Assembly: GCA_031761405.1 (NCBI GenBank)
Contig: JASEVX010000008.1
Coordinates: 67,357,265-67,421,264, forward strand
Reading direction: 5' to 3'
Length of the DNA: 64,000 nt
Origin: Serripes groenlandicus
Taxonomy: Eukaryota; Mollusca; Bivalvia; Cardiida; Cardiidae
The position numbers were made by a program, and so were the translations under genes. Below, piece after piece: positions 37,556-47,615 of this stretch. The notes under the pieces are model-generated. The model did not search any database. It saw only the letters and a program-made list of their open reading frames with translations, and had not been told where the DNA came from. Each line of letters opens with the position of its first letter. The stretch's first letter is position 1.

Positions 37556-38918
37556 ACAACTGTAAACCTTGTATCATACCACATCCTTCTTTATCTGTTC
37601 AAATTGCGCAATCTTCAATGCAGTTTCATTGTTATAAAAGAAAACAATACAAATGACAGCTGTAATCCTAGTAACCTACCAAGTCCCTCTTCATCTTCCC
37701 AATAGGGGCAATCTTTAATGAAGTATCATTATTATGGAAAAAAAACAATAACAATGACAGCTGTAAACCTAGTAACATACCACATCCTTCTTTATTTTTC
37801 CAATTGCGGCAATCTTTAATGAAGTCTCATTGTTATAAAAGAAAACCATAAAAATGATAGCTGTAATACTAGTAACCTACCACGTCCTTCGTCATCTTCC
37901 CAATTGCGGCAATCTTTAATGAAGGATCATTATTATAAATAAAACATAAAAAAATGACAGCTGTTGACCTAGTTACATACCACATCCTTCTCTATCTTTC
38001 CAATTGGTGCAATCGTTAATGAAGTCTCATTATTATAAAATAAAACAATGAAAATGACAGCTGTAAACCTAGTGACATACCACATCATTCTTTATCTTTC
38101 CGACGAGCCTCGGTAGCTCAGTCGGTAGCCACGCGGGTTGTCAATCCGGGGGTTGTGAATTCGAACCCCAGCTCGGCTAAGATTCTTTCCGACGTTTGAT
38201 AAAGTTCACTGTGACAAGCGTCATTCGTCTTTCACCAATGAGATATGTGTATGTGGAAAAGCAGCCATTTGCTTGGAGAAAATGTTGTGTGGATTACTGG
38301 TGTGAGAAAACCAGGAAACACATGAGTAGGTGAACTGGCCGCGTTGATATATTTCCAAATTGGGGCTATCTTTAATGATTTTACCATATCCTTCTTATTG
38401 GGGCAATCTTCAATGAAGTATCCTTATCATTAAAGAAATCAATGAAAATGACAGCTGTATGCATAGTAGCCTACCTCACCCTTCTCCATCGTCACTATTA
38501 CGGCATTCTTTAATGAAGTCTCATTATCATAACAAAATGACCATATACAATATGTTATGAAGTCTCATTATTATAAACTAAAACAATGAAAATGGCCGCT
38601 GTAAAACTAGTAGTACACCACGTCCTTCTTAATCGTTACCTTTGCGGCAATCTTTAATGAAGTCGCATTATTATAAACAAAAACGATGAACATGACAGAT
38701 GTAAACCTAGTAACATACCACATCCTTCTTCATCTTTACTATCGGAGAAATCTTTAATGAAGTATTGTTATTATAAAAGAAAACAATGAACATGACAGAT
38801 GTAAATCTAGTAACATACCACATCCTTCTTCATCTTTACAATTGGAGCAATCTTTAATGAAGTCTCGTTATCATAAAAGAAAACGATGAACATGACAGAT
38901 GTAAACCTAGTAACATAC
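37556..38918 (-). repeat. Array of 11 partial copies of an LDL-A exon end with splice donor
   Basis: About 100-bp units start near 37579, 37679, 37778, 37878, 37978, 38078, 38370, 38472, 38612, 38718 and 38816, ending at the true exon (38919). On the minus strand each holds GACTTCATTAAAGATTGC, a GGATGTG codon pair and, in most, the donor GTATGTTAC, that is, the last 45 nt or so of the LDL-A exon plus intron start. Several units are open (for example the one at 38816 reads DFIKDCSNCKDEEGC). In those with AACGAG or AATGAG just before, the unit would behave as a 45-nt exon with phase 1 at both ends. One SINE has split the array at 38102-38350. Confidence 0.85.
38102..38350 (+). mobile_element. 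Full-length tRNA-Asp-type SINE inside the exon-end array
   Basis: The head reads as a tRNA: CGAGC/GCTCG acceptor pairing, A box TAGCTCAGTCGGTAG, anticodon loop TTGTCAA (anticodon GTC, Asp), B box ATTCGAACCCC with a small insertion. The body has CAATGAGATATGTGTATGTG, GGATTACTGGTGTGAG and ends GGTGAACTGGCCGCGTTGATAT. It lacks the AATCAATC tail seen at 22.0 kb. Confidence 0.85.
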
Positions 38919-39035
38919 CACATCCTTCTTCATCTTTACCATTGGGGCAATCTTTAATGAAGTCACACAACATATAAGATGCGATACATTCTTCATCATT
39001 ACAGCGGAATCCGTTTGGAGGACATCCATCAAACA
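38919..39035 (-). CDS. Receptor exon: LDL-A module 2
   Basis: 117 bp, phase 1 to 1, acceptor TTTTCATAACAG, donor TGTG|GTATGTT. CPPNGFRCNDEECIAS, YMLCDFIKDC, NGKDEEGC: six cysteines and the acidic calcium loop intact. It sits between decayed copies of its own 5' half (39.06-39.46 kb) and 3' half (37.56-38.92 kb). Confidence 0.95.
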
Positions 39036-39059
39036 CTGTTATGAAAATAAATACACAAA

Positions 39060-39460
39060 ATAAAACAAGCAATGTATTAGATTCGATACATTACTAAAAT
39101 TTATAACATAATCTGTTTAGATATCCTCAATGAAAGAACACAGCATAAAACGCATATCCTAACTTTTGAGATGCGATACAATGTTAAATATCACGATTAA
39201 AAATGTTTCAGTCATCCTTCACTGTAATGGAAATGCATATCATAACTCGCATAACCTTATTTATGGGTTGGGGTACATTTCTGAATAATGCAGCGAAATC
39301 CATTTCCAGGACATACATGAAAGTGCAGAGCAAAATCCCGTAACATAATTTATGAGTTGAAATACATTTAAAAATATTACAACAACATCTGTTTTTAGGC
39401 ATCCTGTAATGAAAATGCACATCATCAAAACACAGAACGTACCGGTATTGATCTCGTGAC
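39060..39460 (-). repeat. Three decayed copies of the 5' part of the LDL-A 2 exon
   Basis: On the minus strand, units of ~110-130 bp begin with ATTTCATTACAG-like acceptors followed by GGATGCCTAAAAACAGATG or TGTCCTGGAAATGGATTTCG, matching the exon start (GGATGTCCTCCAAACGGATT). Readings such as CPGNGFRC and a KCISTHKLC-type piece survive but stops have accumulated. Confidence 0.6.
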
Positions 39461-39866
39461 AACTGTATCTTTAATAAGTATGTATTGAATGTTCATGTAC
39501 GTTGTTAGTTTTAATAAACTGTGTGTTCTGTACTGATAATTATCCACAGAAAACGCGGAGATATAACTAGAATACTTTTAATGGCGAACCTAACCCTAAC
39601 CTCTATACAAACCAACACACGAAGATTCAAATAAGCTGTACCATTGTTCTCAAGTATATTACTCGATGGGAATGTATACACTTACTTAAATAATTGAACC
39701 CATCCTTTTCCCATCAGAAAAAATGAAAAGAGAAGAAAAACAAGATATTGTCAAAAGGACTGTTTCGCGAGTTTTGAGTCAATACAAAGTAACCTATTTT
39801 GAAAATGTGCAAACAAAACTCTCGACTGAATTAGTCTTCACCAGATTACATGAATCAATACATCAC
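39461..39866. other. Intron sequence
   Basis: Nothing recognised. Confidence 0.5.
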
Positions 39867-40145
39867 ATAATTATTGATTGATTGATTTTGGTTTAATGCC
39901 GTTTTCAACAATTGTTCATATCACGGCGGTCAGTTGACCTACCTATGTGTTTATATATTTTCTACACCTGTACTACAAATGTACTGCACTCAATTTCCAA
40001 GCAACTGGCTACTTTTCCACATGGTGGAAGACGACTGACGCTTGTCACATTTAGGTTTGTTAAACGTCGGAAAGAATGTTGGTCAGGCATGGCTTCGAAC
40101 TAACAACTTCGGGATCGACAGCCCGCGAACTACCGGGGCACGACA
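39867..40145 (-). mobile_element. SINE (tRNA-Asp-type family), minus strand
   Basis: Begins with ATTGATTGATTG (the tail, complemented), then CATATCACGGCGGTCAG, and ends with a tRNA-like head whose minus-strand reading has GGTAGTTCGCGGGCTGTCGA and AGTTCGAAGCC. Anticodon loop CTGTCGA again gives GTC. Confidence 0.8.
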
Positions 40146-40322
40146 TCAAATTATTACGGCATACCATTACAGAATTAGGAACATTTTGATACCACATGTG
40201 TAGCACAAACGATCGCCTTTACAACTAGTCTTTATGTACTTTTATAATTTTTAATTTTCAGACATAAATCGTGAGACGTGCTTTTGAATGCGAAAAACAT
40301 GCAAACAACACATATTATTTAC

Positions 40323-40475
40323 CTCCGACACAAGATGGTGATTCGTCGCTATTATCAAAACAATCGTTAGGAATACCGTCACATCCGAATATAAGCTGGG
40401 TCATTTCTCCACTACCACACTCGAGGAAACCCTCGTATGAAACGTTGACTAGTCTAGCAAAGGGCACAATGTGAT
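40323..40475 (-). CDS. Receptor exon: LDL-A module 1 with linker
   Basis: 153 bp, phase 1 to 1, acceptor TTGGTTTCAG, donor GGAG|GTAAAT. About 18 linker residues, then LECGSGEMTQLIFGCDG, NDCFDNSDESPSC. Only four cysteines are visible and the first disulfide half is lost, so this is a degenerate or N-terminally truncated LDL-A; the SDE calcium motif is kept. Confidence 0.82.
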
Positions 40476-40944
40476 CTGAAACCAATGTTATACTACAAAC
40501 GTCTGGTTTTATAGTTTCTAAATACTGATACTATAACTAATACAGTGTAATGCACAGATGATCTATGAATATATTTTCTAATATTAGAGCGAGGTCAACT
40601 GTTCTATTTTTAGAACCATATTCTGAACCATTTTGAAAATAATTATTCAGGCTCACATATTTATACAGAACTCTCCCTTTATTCTAGATTTCTTTTATTA
40701 CATTTGTTTATCTATCATAGTTTTTATGTGCCTTTAATATTAACTCTATCATAATGACTCTACGTATAGTAATCAAATGAAACTTTATTTAAATATGTTT
40801 CATATGAGCAATTTTCCTTTTGCCACCTTGTAATCAACTCTTTTCAATAATTATGCTCTTTTTTATAGAAGCTTTTCATGCCAAATTATTTTCAAAGTTG
40901 TCCGCTACAGATTTGTTGTATGTAAGAAAAGATTAAAACCTTAC
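40476..40944. other. Intron with a degraded MITE family A copy (about 40795-40936)
   Basis: TGAGCAATTTTCCTTTTGCC, GTCCGCTACAGATTTG and GTATGTAAGAAAAGATTAA. Its TTAA (40933-40936) lies 7 nt from the lectin exon donor. Confidence 0.6.
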
Positions 40945-41126
40945 TGACATAATCTGTTGCATTATTAAAGATGCGTTTCTCGCAGATATAGTCGTTGATT
41001 CTATTAAAAGCACACGTCACATCGTGCCAGTTCTCGGTAGACCATATACTAGACAGCCGAAGAAAAGTACACAATTCGATGTTTAGTCCATCCGGCTGAC
41101 GGTCCGCAGTACCGGTACCTTTGTTC
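40945..41126 (-). CDS. Receptor exon: C-type lectin domain, third part
   Basis: 182 bp, phase 2 to 1, acceptor TTTACAAG, donor GTCA|GTAAGG. Encodes QPDGLNIELCTF, WSTENWHDVTC and DYICEK, the C-terminal CTLD core. A QPD-type sugar site would sit at the start of this exon (QPDG), but the WND calcium motif is changed to WHD. Confidence 0.9.
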
Positions 41127-41574
41127 CTTGTAAAGAAATTTCACTAGACCTTATCCAACATGTATATTAAAATATAATATCAGAATAAAGTTTAAAACAT
41201 TGTAGCAAAAGGCGAAATTGCCTATTTCGAGCATATTTGCTACAACGTTTCTTTTCGAAAATCGCATAATTTGCTGCAGAAGCAAAATACTTCTGTATGT
41301 GGGAAAGTGTTAATATTAATACGCCACAAGAATATCGAGAGTCCGGTATTCGAATCCTGATCGAGGACTTCTGTGTTCGCTATCCGCGCATACAAGCGTC
41401 CCGTAGGCTTTGGAAAACGGTTATGGCCGAAAGCAGACTTTACAATAATGCACTTAGATCGTAATTTGCATTAATTTCCAAATGCATCTATACAAGCTTG
41501 CAATCAGATTGTAATTATTAAAATTGCCAAACATCCGTAGTTCGGTTACCATGCGACATAGATTTTATACCTTA
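41127..41574. other. Intron with MITE family A copy (about 41185-41315)
   Basis: ATTGTAGCAAAAGGCGAAATTG, GCATAATTTGCTGCAGAAG and GTATGTGGGAAAGTGTTAA. Confidence 0.6.
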
Positions 41575-42285
41575 TTTGTTTGAGCAGCGACTAGCGAATT
41601 TTGGGTCGTATTTCCTCACAAAAGTGGCATAATTTAAGGTAGTATCATACGTTTGAAATGACTTCGTTTTTAACGTCAAAACGTACCTTTTTGCGACAAT
41701 TATAGTGTGGTTAAAGAAATCGCCATTTCTGTCTCGGTTGAAGTGGTATTTGGATAAAATTAACGGCCGACTGTATGTATTGAAATTACCTGTGTGATGA
41801 TAAGTTATTAAAATCCGCAAGATTTTATTTGAAAAACATACATAATTTCGAACATCCTTTATTCTGCCATTTGCCAAAGTTTCAAGATAATATGTGAAGC
41901 CGAAATTTAGTCGAAACGCTCATTGCGAATGATAACAAATCAGACACAACAAGCGCTTCCCGTCATAAAGGCTTACTGAGCTCCACAAAACGCACATTTT
42001 ATCAAAAATGGTAAACAATGATTTTCTAAAGAATTTTGCGTATGAATGCGACAGAACAGCGAAGGGTCTGAAGAGGCCATGTAACACGCTCTGACTGCCG
42101 TTGTGGAACACGGTATATGCAAGGATTGGTGTCCGCACAGAATGGTAGACGATTATAGACATGGCGGTATACCTCGCGGTAAAGACCTCAGGGACGATTG
42201 ATTAAAAGAAGAACTTGTTCAACTGCTTTCTCCATACATGGGGAATCCTAAGACATTTTAACTATATGGTCCACACAACAAAATA

Positions 42286-43545
42286 CATAACACGTCATAT
42301 TGACAAAATCGCATGACATTATTATGTCAAAGTGGCATGCTATCTTGTCAAGATGTCAAACGATCATGTTATTATGTCAAAGTGTCAAGGTATCTTGCCA
42401 ATATGACGTGTTATTATGTCAAACGATCATTTTATTATTGTCAAAGTGTCATGGTATCTTGTCAGTATGACGTGTTGTCAAAGGGTCATGGTATCTTGTC
42501 AATATGACGTGTTATTATGTCATAACGTCATGCTATCTTATCAATAGGACATGCTAGTATGTCAACCATTAATGTTATTATGTCAACATGACATGTTATT
42601 ATGTCAAACACTCATGTCAAAGTGTCATGCTATCTTGTCAAAAGAACATGTTATTATGTCAAATTGTCATGCTATCTTGTCAATAGAACATGTTATTATA
42701 TCAAACGCTCATGTTATTATGTAAAAGTGCCATGCTGTCTTGTCAATATGACGTGTTATTATGTTAAACGATCATGTTGTTCTCTGATGTACCGTCTTGT
42801 TAAACAAGTAAGGTACTATGTTCACACGACGTTATGTTTTTGACGAACTTTTATTGGCGCGAAACCACAATACAAAATGGCGGAAAGCGACACAATATGT
42901 GGCGGGCAAATTTCCGCTGTGGCGGGCAAATTTCCGCAATTCTTTTCCAAATCCTTTTATGACCCTCAAACCGTATGTTGCGGGTACCCTTAACATAGGA
43001 TTTAATTGAGTCACAAGAGAGATATTGTGGGGAAAAAACCAGTTTACCCCCTCCTGATTTAGTAGTCTTGGGAACAATTCAAGTTTTTTTTGTCAAATGT
43101 TGCTGGTTCTGCAGGATGTGATGTAGGCAGACAGTGACGACTATGGTGATACTGTGCGATGAACAGGCTCATCTAAGTCCTCATTGTTGCTTTGACACCG
43201 TGATTATGACTGAAAATCACATGACTTGATATAATAACAAGTCATATTGACAAGAAAGCATGGCAATTTGACATAATAACATGAGCTTTTGACATAATAA
43301 CATGTCATATTGACAAGATACTATGTACGTTTGACATAATAACACGTCATATTGACAAGATACCATGCACGTTTGAAATAATAAGATGAGGGTTTGACAC
43401 AATAGCACATAATATTGACAAGATAGCATGACACTTTGACATAATAACACGAGGGTTTGACATAATAACATGTCATATTGACAAGATACCATGCACGTTT
43501 GACAAGATAGCATGACACTTTGACAAAATAACATGAGATGACACA
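42286..43545. mobile_element. Foldback-type element FB2
   Basis: Left arm (42286-42790) is a tandem series of ATGTTATTATGTCAAA and CATGCTATCTTGTCAATATG units; right arm (43220-43545) has the same units inverted (TTTGACATAATAACATG, CATATTGACAAGATAGCATG). The 430-bp centre carries a doubled GTGGCGGGCAAATTTCCGC (42898, 42918) and no ORF. Confidence 0.8.
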
Positions 43546-43819
43546 ACATAAGACAGCTACGGCGTTCCATAGTATAACCTTTGAAACTTGCATGTTGCCG
43601 ATATGGAGAGAAAGGCGTAGTTTTTACTGTTGTCTCAAGTTCGCCACAAAACACAAAAAAGAGTGACAAATTGGAAAGTCATTATCAATATTATTAACAA
43701 GTTCTTTCGTGATAACTTTGCAAATATACAAGTTTGAAGATTGTTCGTGAATAAAGAACCCATTCATTCATTCTGATTTACCCTCGTCGCAGAATTAACT
43801 ATTTCACTAGGAGGAGAGA

Positions 43820-43905
43820 AAAACTCAAAACGTCGCTACTAATCTTAAAGTAAATGTAAGAAACGTCGCTACTAATCTTAAAGTAAATGTAAGATAGGTA
43901 GCGAC
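43820..43905. repeat. Short direct repeat, two ~34-bp copies
   Basis: ACGTCGCTACTAATCTTAAA occurs twice in succession, followed by its partial inverse GGTAGCGACGG. Confidence 0.85.
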
Positions 43906-44669
43906 GGTTTGAGACAAATGCATGGAAAGTGAAGAAAATTATATTTTAGTTTAAGAATAAATAACTAGGTAGACACATCAGTTATAAAAAAACAATTCAA
44001 ATAGGATTTTATTGAATTTGTTAATGTATTTACTGTATAATATGAAATGCCGAAACTATTTTGAATATTTAAAGGGATATAAAAGATACAACTTACCACT
44101 ATTCATTAGAAAATAGTTTTCACCAAAGAATAGAATTTATGATTATAATGAAAAAACGGGTGTTCATTTTAATTACCCTGGTAGCGTTTCAAGTTGAACG
44201 GCATATGCGATTTATTAAATTTTGGCTCAACAGATGTTCTTGAAATTATGTTTAATAGTAGAAGAAGTTCTAAATTATGTATTTTTTTAAAAAATGTCTC
44301 GGGCGAACTTCTAATAAATCAGAACTAACTTATTTACTGTTGAAATTTCTAGCGAAATTTCCATTTAAGTTCGCAATATGTCATCTAAATTTGCATAGCA
44401 GATGTATTAAATTGATATCATCACACATGTAATTTTATTTTCTAGAGTCTAATGTTGATTTTATGCGAATACCACTTCAAACGAGAAGGTATTAGCTATT
44501 TCTATAACCACACTATAATTGTCGCAAACCAAGTACATTTTGACGTCAAAAACGACGTTATTTCAAAGGTATGATTCTACCTTTACAGTTACATTTGCAA
44601 TCAACTAGTTGGGCTTCACTAGTTTTGTGGCATAAATTGCATCTAGGACTATATAACATATAGACATGT

Positions 44670-44945
44670 AGTGAAGACTCAGGTGAGACTATTCATGTGT
44701 ACATGCTCACCGAAGTCTTCAATGTACGCAGATGCAATAAGACCTCTCATCACCAGACTAACTCATTTACAAAGTACCATACCAAGCTAGAAACATTACG
44801 GGCGATCCATCTGTCCATTCATATAGACATGTAGTGAAGACTCTGGTGAGACTGTTCATGTGTTCATGCTCACCGGAGTCTTCACTGTACGTCAGACTAA
44901 CTCATTTACAAAATACCATACCATGCTAGAAACGCTGCTATCGAT
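44670..44945 (-). repeat. Duplicated 139-bp unit carrying the 3' end of the middle lectin exon
   Basis: The end of the functional exon (44922) and a second copy (44783-44825) are 139 bp apart. The second reads EWTDGSPVMFLAW and keeps the phase-2 donor TTG|GTATGG but lacks the upstream half and an acceptor. Between them lies a MITE C-like hairpin (GTGAAGACTCTGGTGAGACT / CTCACCGGAGTCTTCACT). Confidence 0.75.
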
Positions 44946-45000
44946 CCATCTGTCCACTTATAGTCACTAACATGGCCACCGTAATTGGACTTCTTCAAAC
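44922..45000 (-). CDS. Receptor exon: C-type lectin domain, second part
   Basis: Only 79 bp, phase 1 to 2, acceptor AACAATTCAG, donor GCATG|GTATGG. Encodes LKKSNYGGHVSDYKWTDGS and AAFLAW, the WxDGS...F..W strand pair of CTLDs. With its two neighbours it gives one continuous CTLD with matching phases, which fixes this otherwise short exon. Confidence 0.85.
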
Positions 45001-45304
45001 CTGAATTGTTTAAAAAAACAGGTGCTCCTGGATAAATTAGGCGTGCTGTTGGTAGGATTCTTTTCTGATACTTTTATACCTTTGCGAGATCTTTTGAAAT
45101 ATGTTGGACAAACAAGAATTGATGATAATGTTTTACCACACTTTTATATTGCGTGTAATAACACTTTTCTTTCATTTGATTGTATCTTTCCTTCTTATCT
45201 ATAGACATGTTTCATTGTTTTATTGAAAAGACAGAATCTTAAATCATTTCAAAGTGACAGATGAACAACGGAGGGACAGAAGGACAATATAACCTTTATC
45301 ACCA

Positions 45305-45490
45305 TCCAGCCTATTTTTGAAGCAGGTGACTGTTGAAAACATTGTTGAAATTGCCCAATTCGAGCAATGTCTCCTTTTTCACAATGTTTTTCACTTTATA
45401 TCAAAATTATACTTCCACCTAAAAGCGATATCGTATACGTCACATTGAAACCGCTTAAAATATCATATCAGGTACAAAGTAATCTGCCTC
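45305..45490. other. MITE family A remnant in intron
   Basis: GAAAACATTGTTGAAATTGC, CGAGCAATGTCTCC; the rest is AT-rich intron. Confidence 0.55.
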
Positions 45491-45644
45491 TCACCTCTGA
45501 TATATGTGAGAAAGTAGTCAGTGGCTTCGAAAGAATGTTGTGTAAGTACTGGTGTGGGAAAGCCAGGAAAACATGGGTAGGTGCACTGACCGCCGTGATA
45601 TGACCAAAGCTGTTGAAAGCGGCGTTAAACTCCAAACAAACAAA
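45486..45644 (+). mobile_element. SINE (tRNA-Asp-type family), 5'-truncated, with 12-bp target duplication
   Basis: The body GAAAGTAGTCAGTGGC...AGCCAGGAAAACATGGGTAG, CGCCGTGATATGACC, ending in an A-rich tail is flanked by ACAAAGTAATCT at 45474-45485 and 45645-45656. A perfect target duplication shows it arrived by reverse transcription and 5' truncation. Confidence 0.9.
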
Positions 45645-45657
45645 ACAAAGTAATCTC

Positions 45658-45835
45658 TTTCCCACATACAACAAATCTGCACGACTTTGAAAACGTCATG
45701 GTTAAAATGTTGAAATATCTTTAAGAAAACAGAGGTGTTATCATTGGATAGAGTTAACAACTTAATGCCTCAATGTTTACAAAGTTCGTCATCTGCAAAT
45801 GCACCAACACGCGTTTGTATGTGGGAAAAGGTTAA
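45658..45835. mobile_element. MITE family A copy next to a lectin exon donor
   Basis: CTCTTTCCCACATACAACAA on the left, GTATGTGGGAAAAGGTTAAA on the right. Its terminal TTAA (45832-45835) is 8 nt from the donor at 45843. Confidence 0.8.
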
Positions 45836-45843
45836 ACACATAC

Positions 45844-46056
45844 CAATATAGAAGTCGCCTCCATCAGTTATATTTTTGGTCCATTTTTCAATATAAAAAG
45901 AGTGGATAAAGTCGAGCTCTCTTCGAGACTGTAAGCTAACCAAATGCCCGTCGAACTCGGTACAAATTTTCTCCCCGCGTAGCCAAGTTAAACCATCCTT
46001 TTCGCTGAACAGTTGGTAACAGCTTTGGTTATAGTACTCCCAGCCGTCTGGACAGT
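45844..46056 (-). CDS. Receptor exon: C-type lectin domain, first part
   Basis: 213 bp, phase 1 to 1, acceptor ATCTTGTTTAG, donor ATTG|GTATGTG. Encodes DCPDGWEYYNQSCYQLF, then LTWLRGEKICTEFDGHLVSL and the FYIG strand: the N-terminal half of a long-form CTLD with the extra N-terminal disulfide (CPDGWxxxxxSCY). Confidence 0.95.
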
Positions 46057-46263
46057 CTAAACAAGATAATATATAAGTAATTAAGTTAGTATGTTTTATT
46101 ATAGTGACTTGCATATTTAATTTTACAGACATTTATACATATACGAGTATATCAACAACAAAAGACAACCGACAACGTAGTTCATATGAGTTACTTTAAC
46201 AACTAGAATGTATATACATTATCGTACAGTTGGTAAATAACCAATTGTCATATTTTAGACATA

Positions 46264-46435
46264 TTTCGACGCACCTGGAGACGACTTTTGAAAACAGCAA
46301 TTTCTATGTTTGTCACAACGTTCTCATATTTATTCAATGCTTGTACTTCCAATTTTAGATATATTCCATACTTTGTCTAGATGTTTTAAAACATGGTCTG
46401 CTGACAGATTTGTTGAATATGGTAAAGGGTTAGAA
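46264..46435. mobile_element. MITE family A copy, degraded
   Basis: GGAGACGACTTTTGAAAACA, GTCTGCTGACAGATTTG and GGTAAAGGGTTAGAA. Confidence 0.65.
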
Positions 46436-47092
46436 TTACATTCTGTCAAACGAAAAGGGGTTCTGTTTCATCTTCTCTTTGGCATCAACTGTCAGTTTAT
46501 AACTGGACAAAATTCTTGTTTGTCATCAGAAATTACATCCATGGCTCTAAAGGGAGTAATACTTTTTTTTAAAAAGTTGGTGGAGAGTGAAGAGCGCTGG
46601 AGTCTTCAAAGTTTTTATGTATAAAAATACCATTTTCGCCCTGCCGCGTTTCCTACATATTCATTCATATAACGATTGAAATGAAAATGCAAGCTTTACT
46701 GTATTTAATCTACAACGGTAAACGAATGTTTACATAAGTCCAATATGACTGCTACACATTCTCGTGAGTTGCTATAGTATATATAGTAGTAACATTCCAA
46801 ACCGTTACACACACCGTGTTCTACCTCTTTCCATAGCAAAGAACGACAATGCGTAGTTTCTCACATAAACTAGGCATTTGTATTGTAATTTTTGTAAAAC
46901 ACATTAGTAAGGTTCATTTCTTAACTACTTCAAATACATACACATCATGCATTCGTATCCAGCATTCAAGCCGACAGATAACTGGTACGGTTATGTTGGA
47001 CATATCCAAACCTCATCGTACCGTTGTAGATCCAATACAGTGAGCGTTGTAGGTAAGATAAAAAAGGCTATTCATCCAAAAAATCATATTAC
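46436..47092. other. Intron sequence
   Basis: AT-rich; no element or gene recognised. Confidence 0.5.
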
Positions 47093-47351
47093 CTATGTGT
47101 TTTTCCGTCGCGAGATTTTGCACAAACTGTACAAGTTTGTACTCTGCCAAAAACCCGACGTCAGTCTCATTTGCAAACACTTCGTCCTTAATTTTGAACG
47201 TAACACGCATCGTGTGCCAGCTCGATGTGATTGGTTCGAGGTAATTTCTAGAGTCACAATACTTCCCTATCTCGGTAAATGTATACTGTAAATCTTCCAG
47301 CGTTATCGAGTGCTGAAGGCAGTCACTGCTTGAGTCAGGAAAATACAGGGT
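47093..47351 (-). CDS. Receptor exon: CUB domain 2, second half
   Basis: 259 bp, phase 0 to 1, acceptor TTATGTTTTAG, donor ATAG|GTAATA. Encodes DSSSDCLQHSITL, FTEIGKYCDSRN, SSWHTMRVTFKI and ETDVGFLAEY, the cysteine pair and closing GFxAxY strand of a CUB domain. Confidence 0.9.
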
Positions 47352-47370
47352 CTAAAACATAATAACTAGT

Positions 47371-47615
47371 AATTGAGTGGCGCTCTGCGAAAACTAACCG
47401 TAAGGCACTTGCGACCATTATAGATACATGTTAGCTAGAGCAGCTGCGCAGTCAGATCTGGCTCTGCACTGTACTCCGATTAGTTATAAAAGGTTAAAAG
47501 AAATTTATGTTACGCAGTATCTATTTGAATCCTTAGCATGAATGCGCAGGCTAATCTTTGTCCACGCATTTAGTCATAACGTTAAGGCTGGTTTTCGCAG
47601 AGCACCGCTCAATAA
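47371..47615. mobile_element. MITE family B, full copy
   Basis: ATTGAGTGGCGCTCTGCGAA on the left, TTTTCGCAGAGCACCGCTCA on the right, only 20 bp upstream (minus strand) of the CUB exon acceptor. Confidence 0.8.

Larger units (their letters stand above)
41575..44600. mobile_element. 3-kb inverted-repeat element enclosing a foldback element
   Basis: Left 41625-41830 and right 44395-44590 are diverged inverted copies: GCGACAATTATAGTGTGG and TTTTAACGTCAAAACGTAC on the left against CCACACTATAATTGTCGC and TTTTGACGTCAAAAACG on the right. The inside holds the FB2 repeat (42.29-43.55 kb) and no convincing ORF. Confidence 0.65.

Noticed and set aside
41572..41877. A 101-residue minus-strand frame as an exon
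   Set aside because: It overlaps a terminal repeat that has an inverted copy at 44.4-44.6 kb, and has no domain signature.
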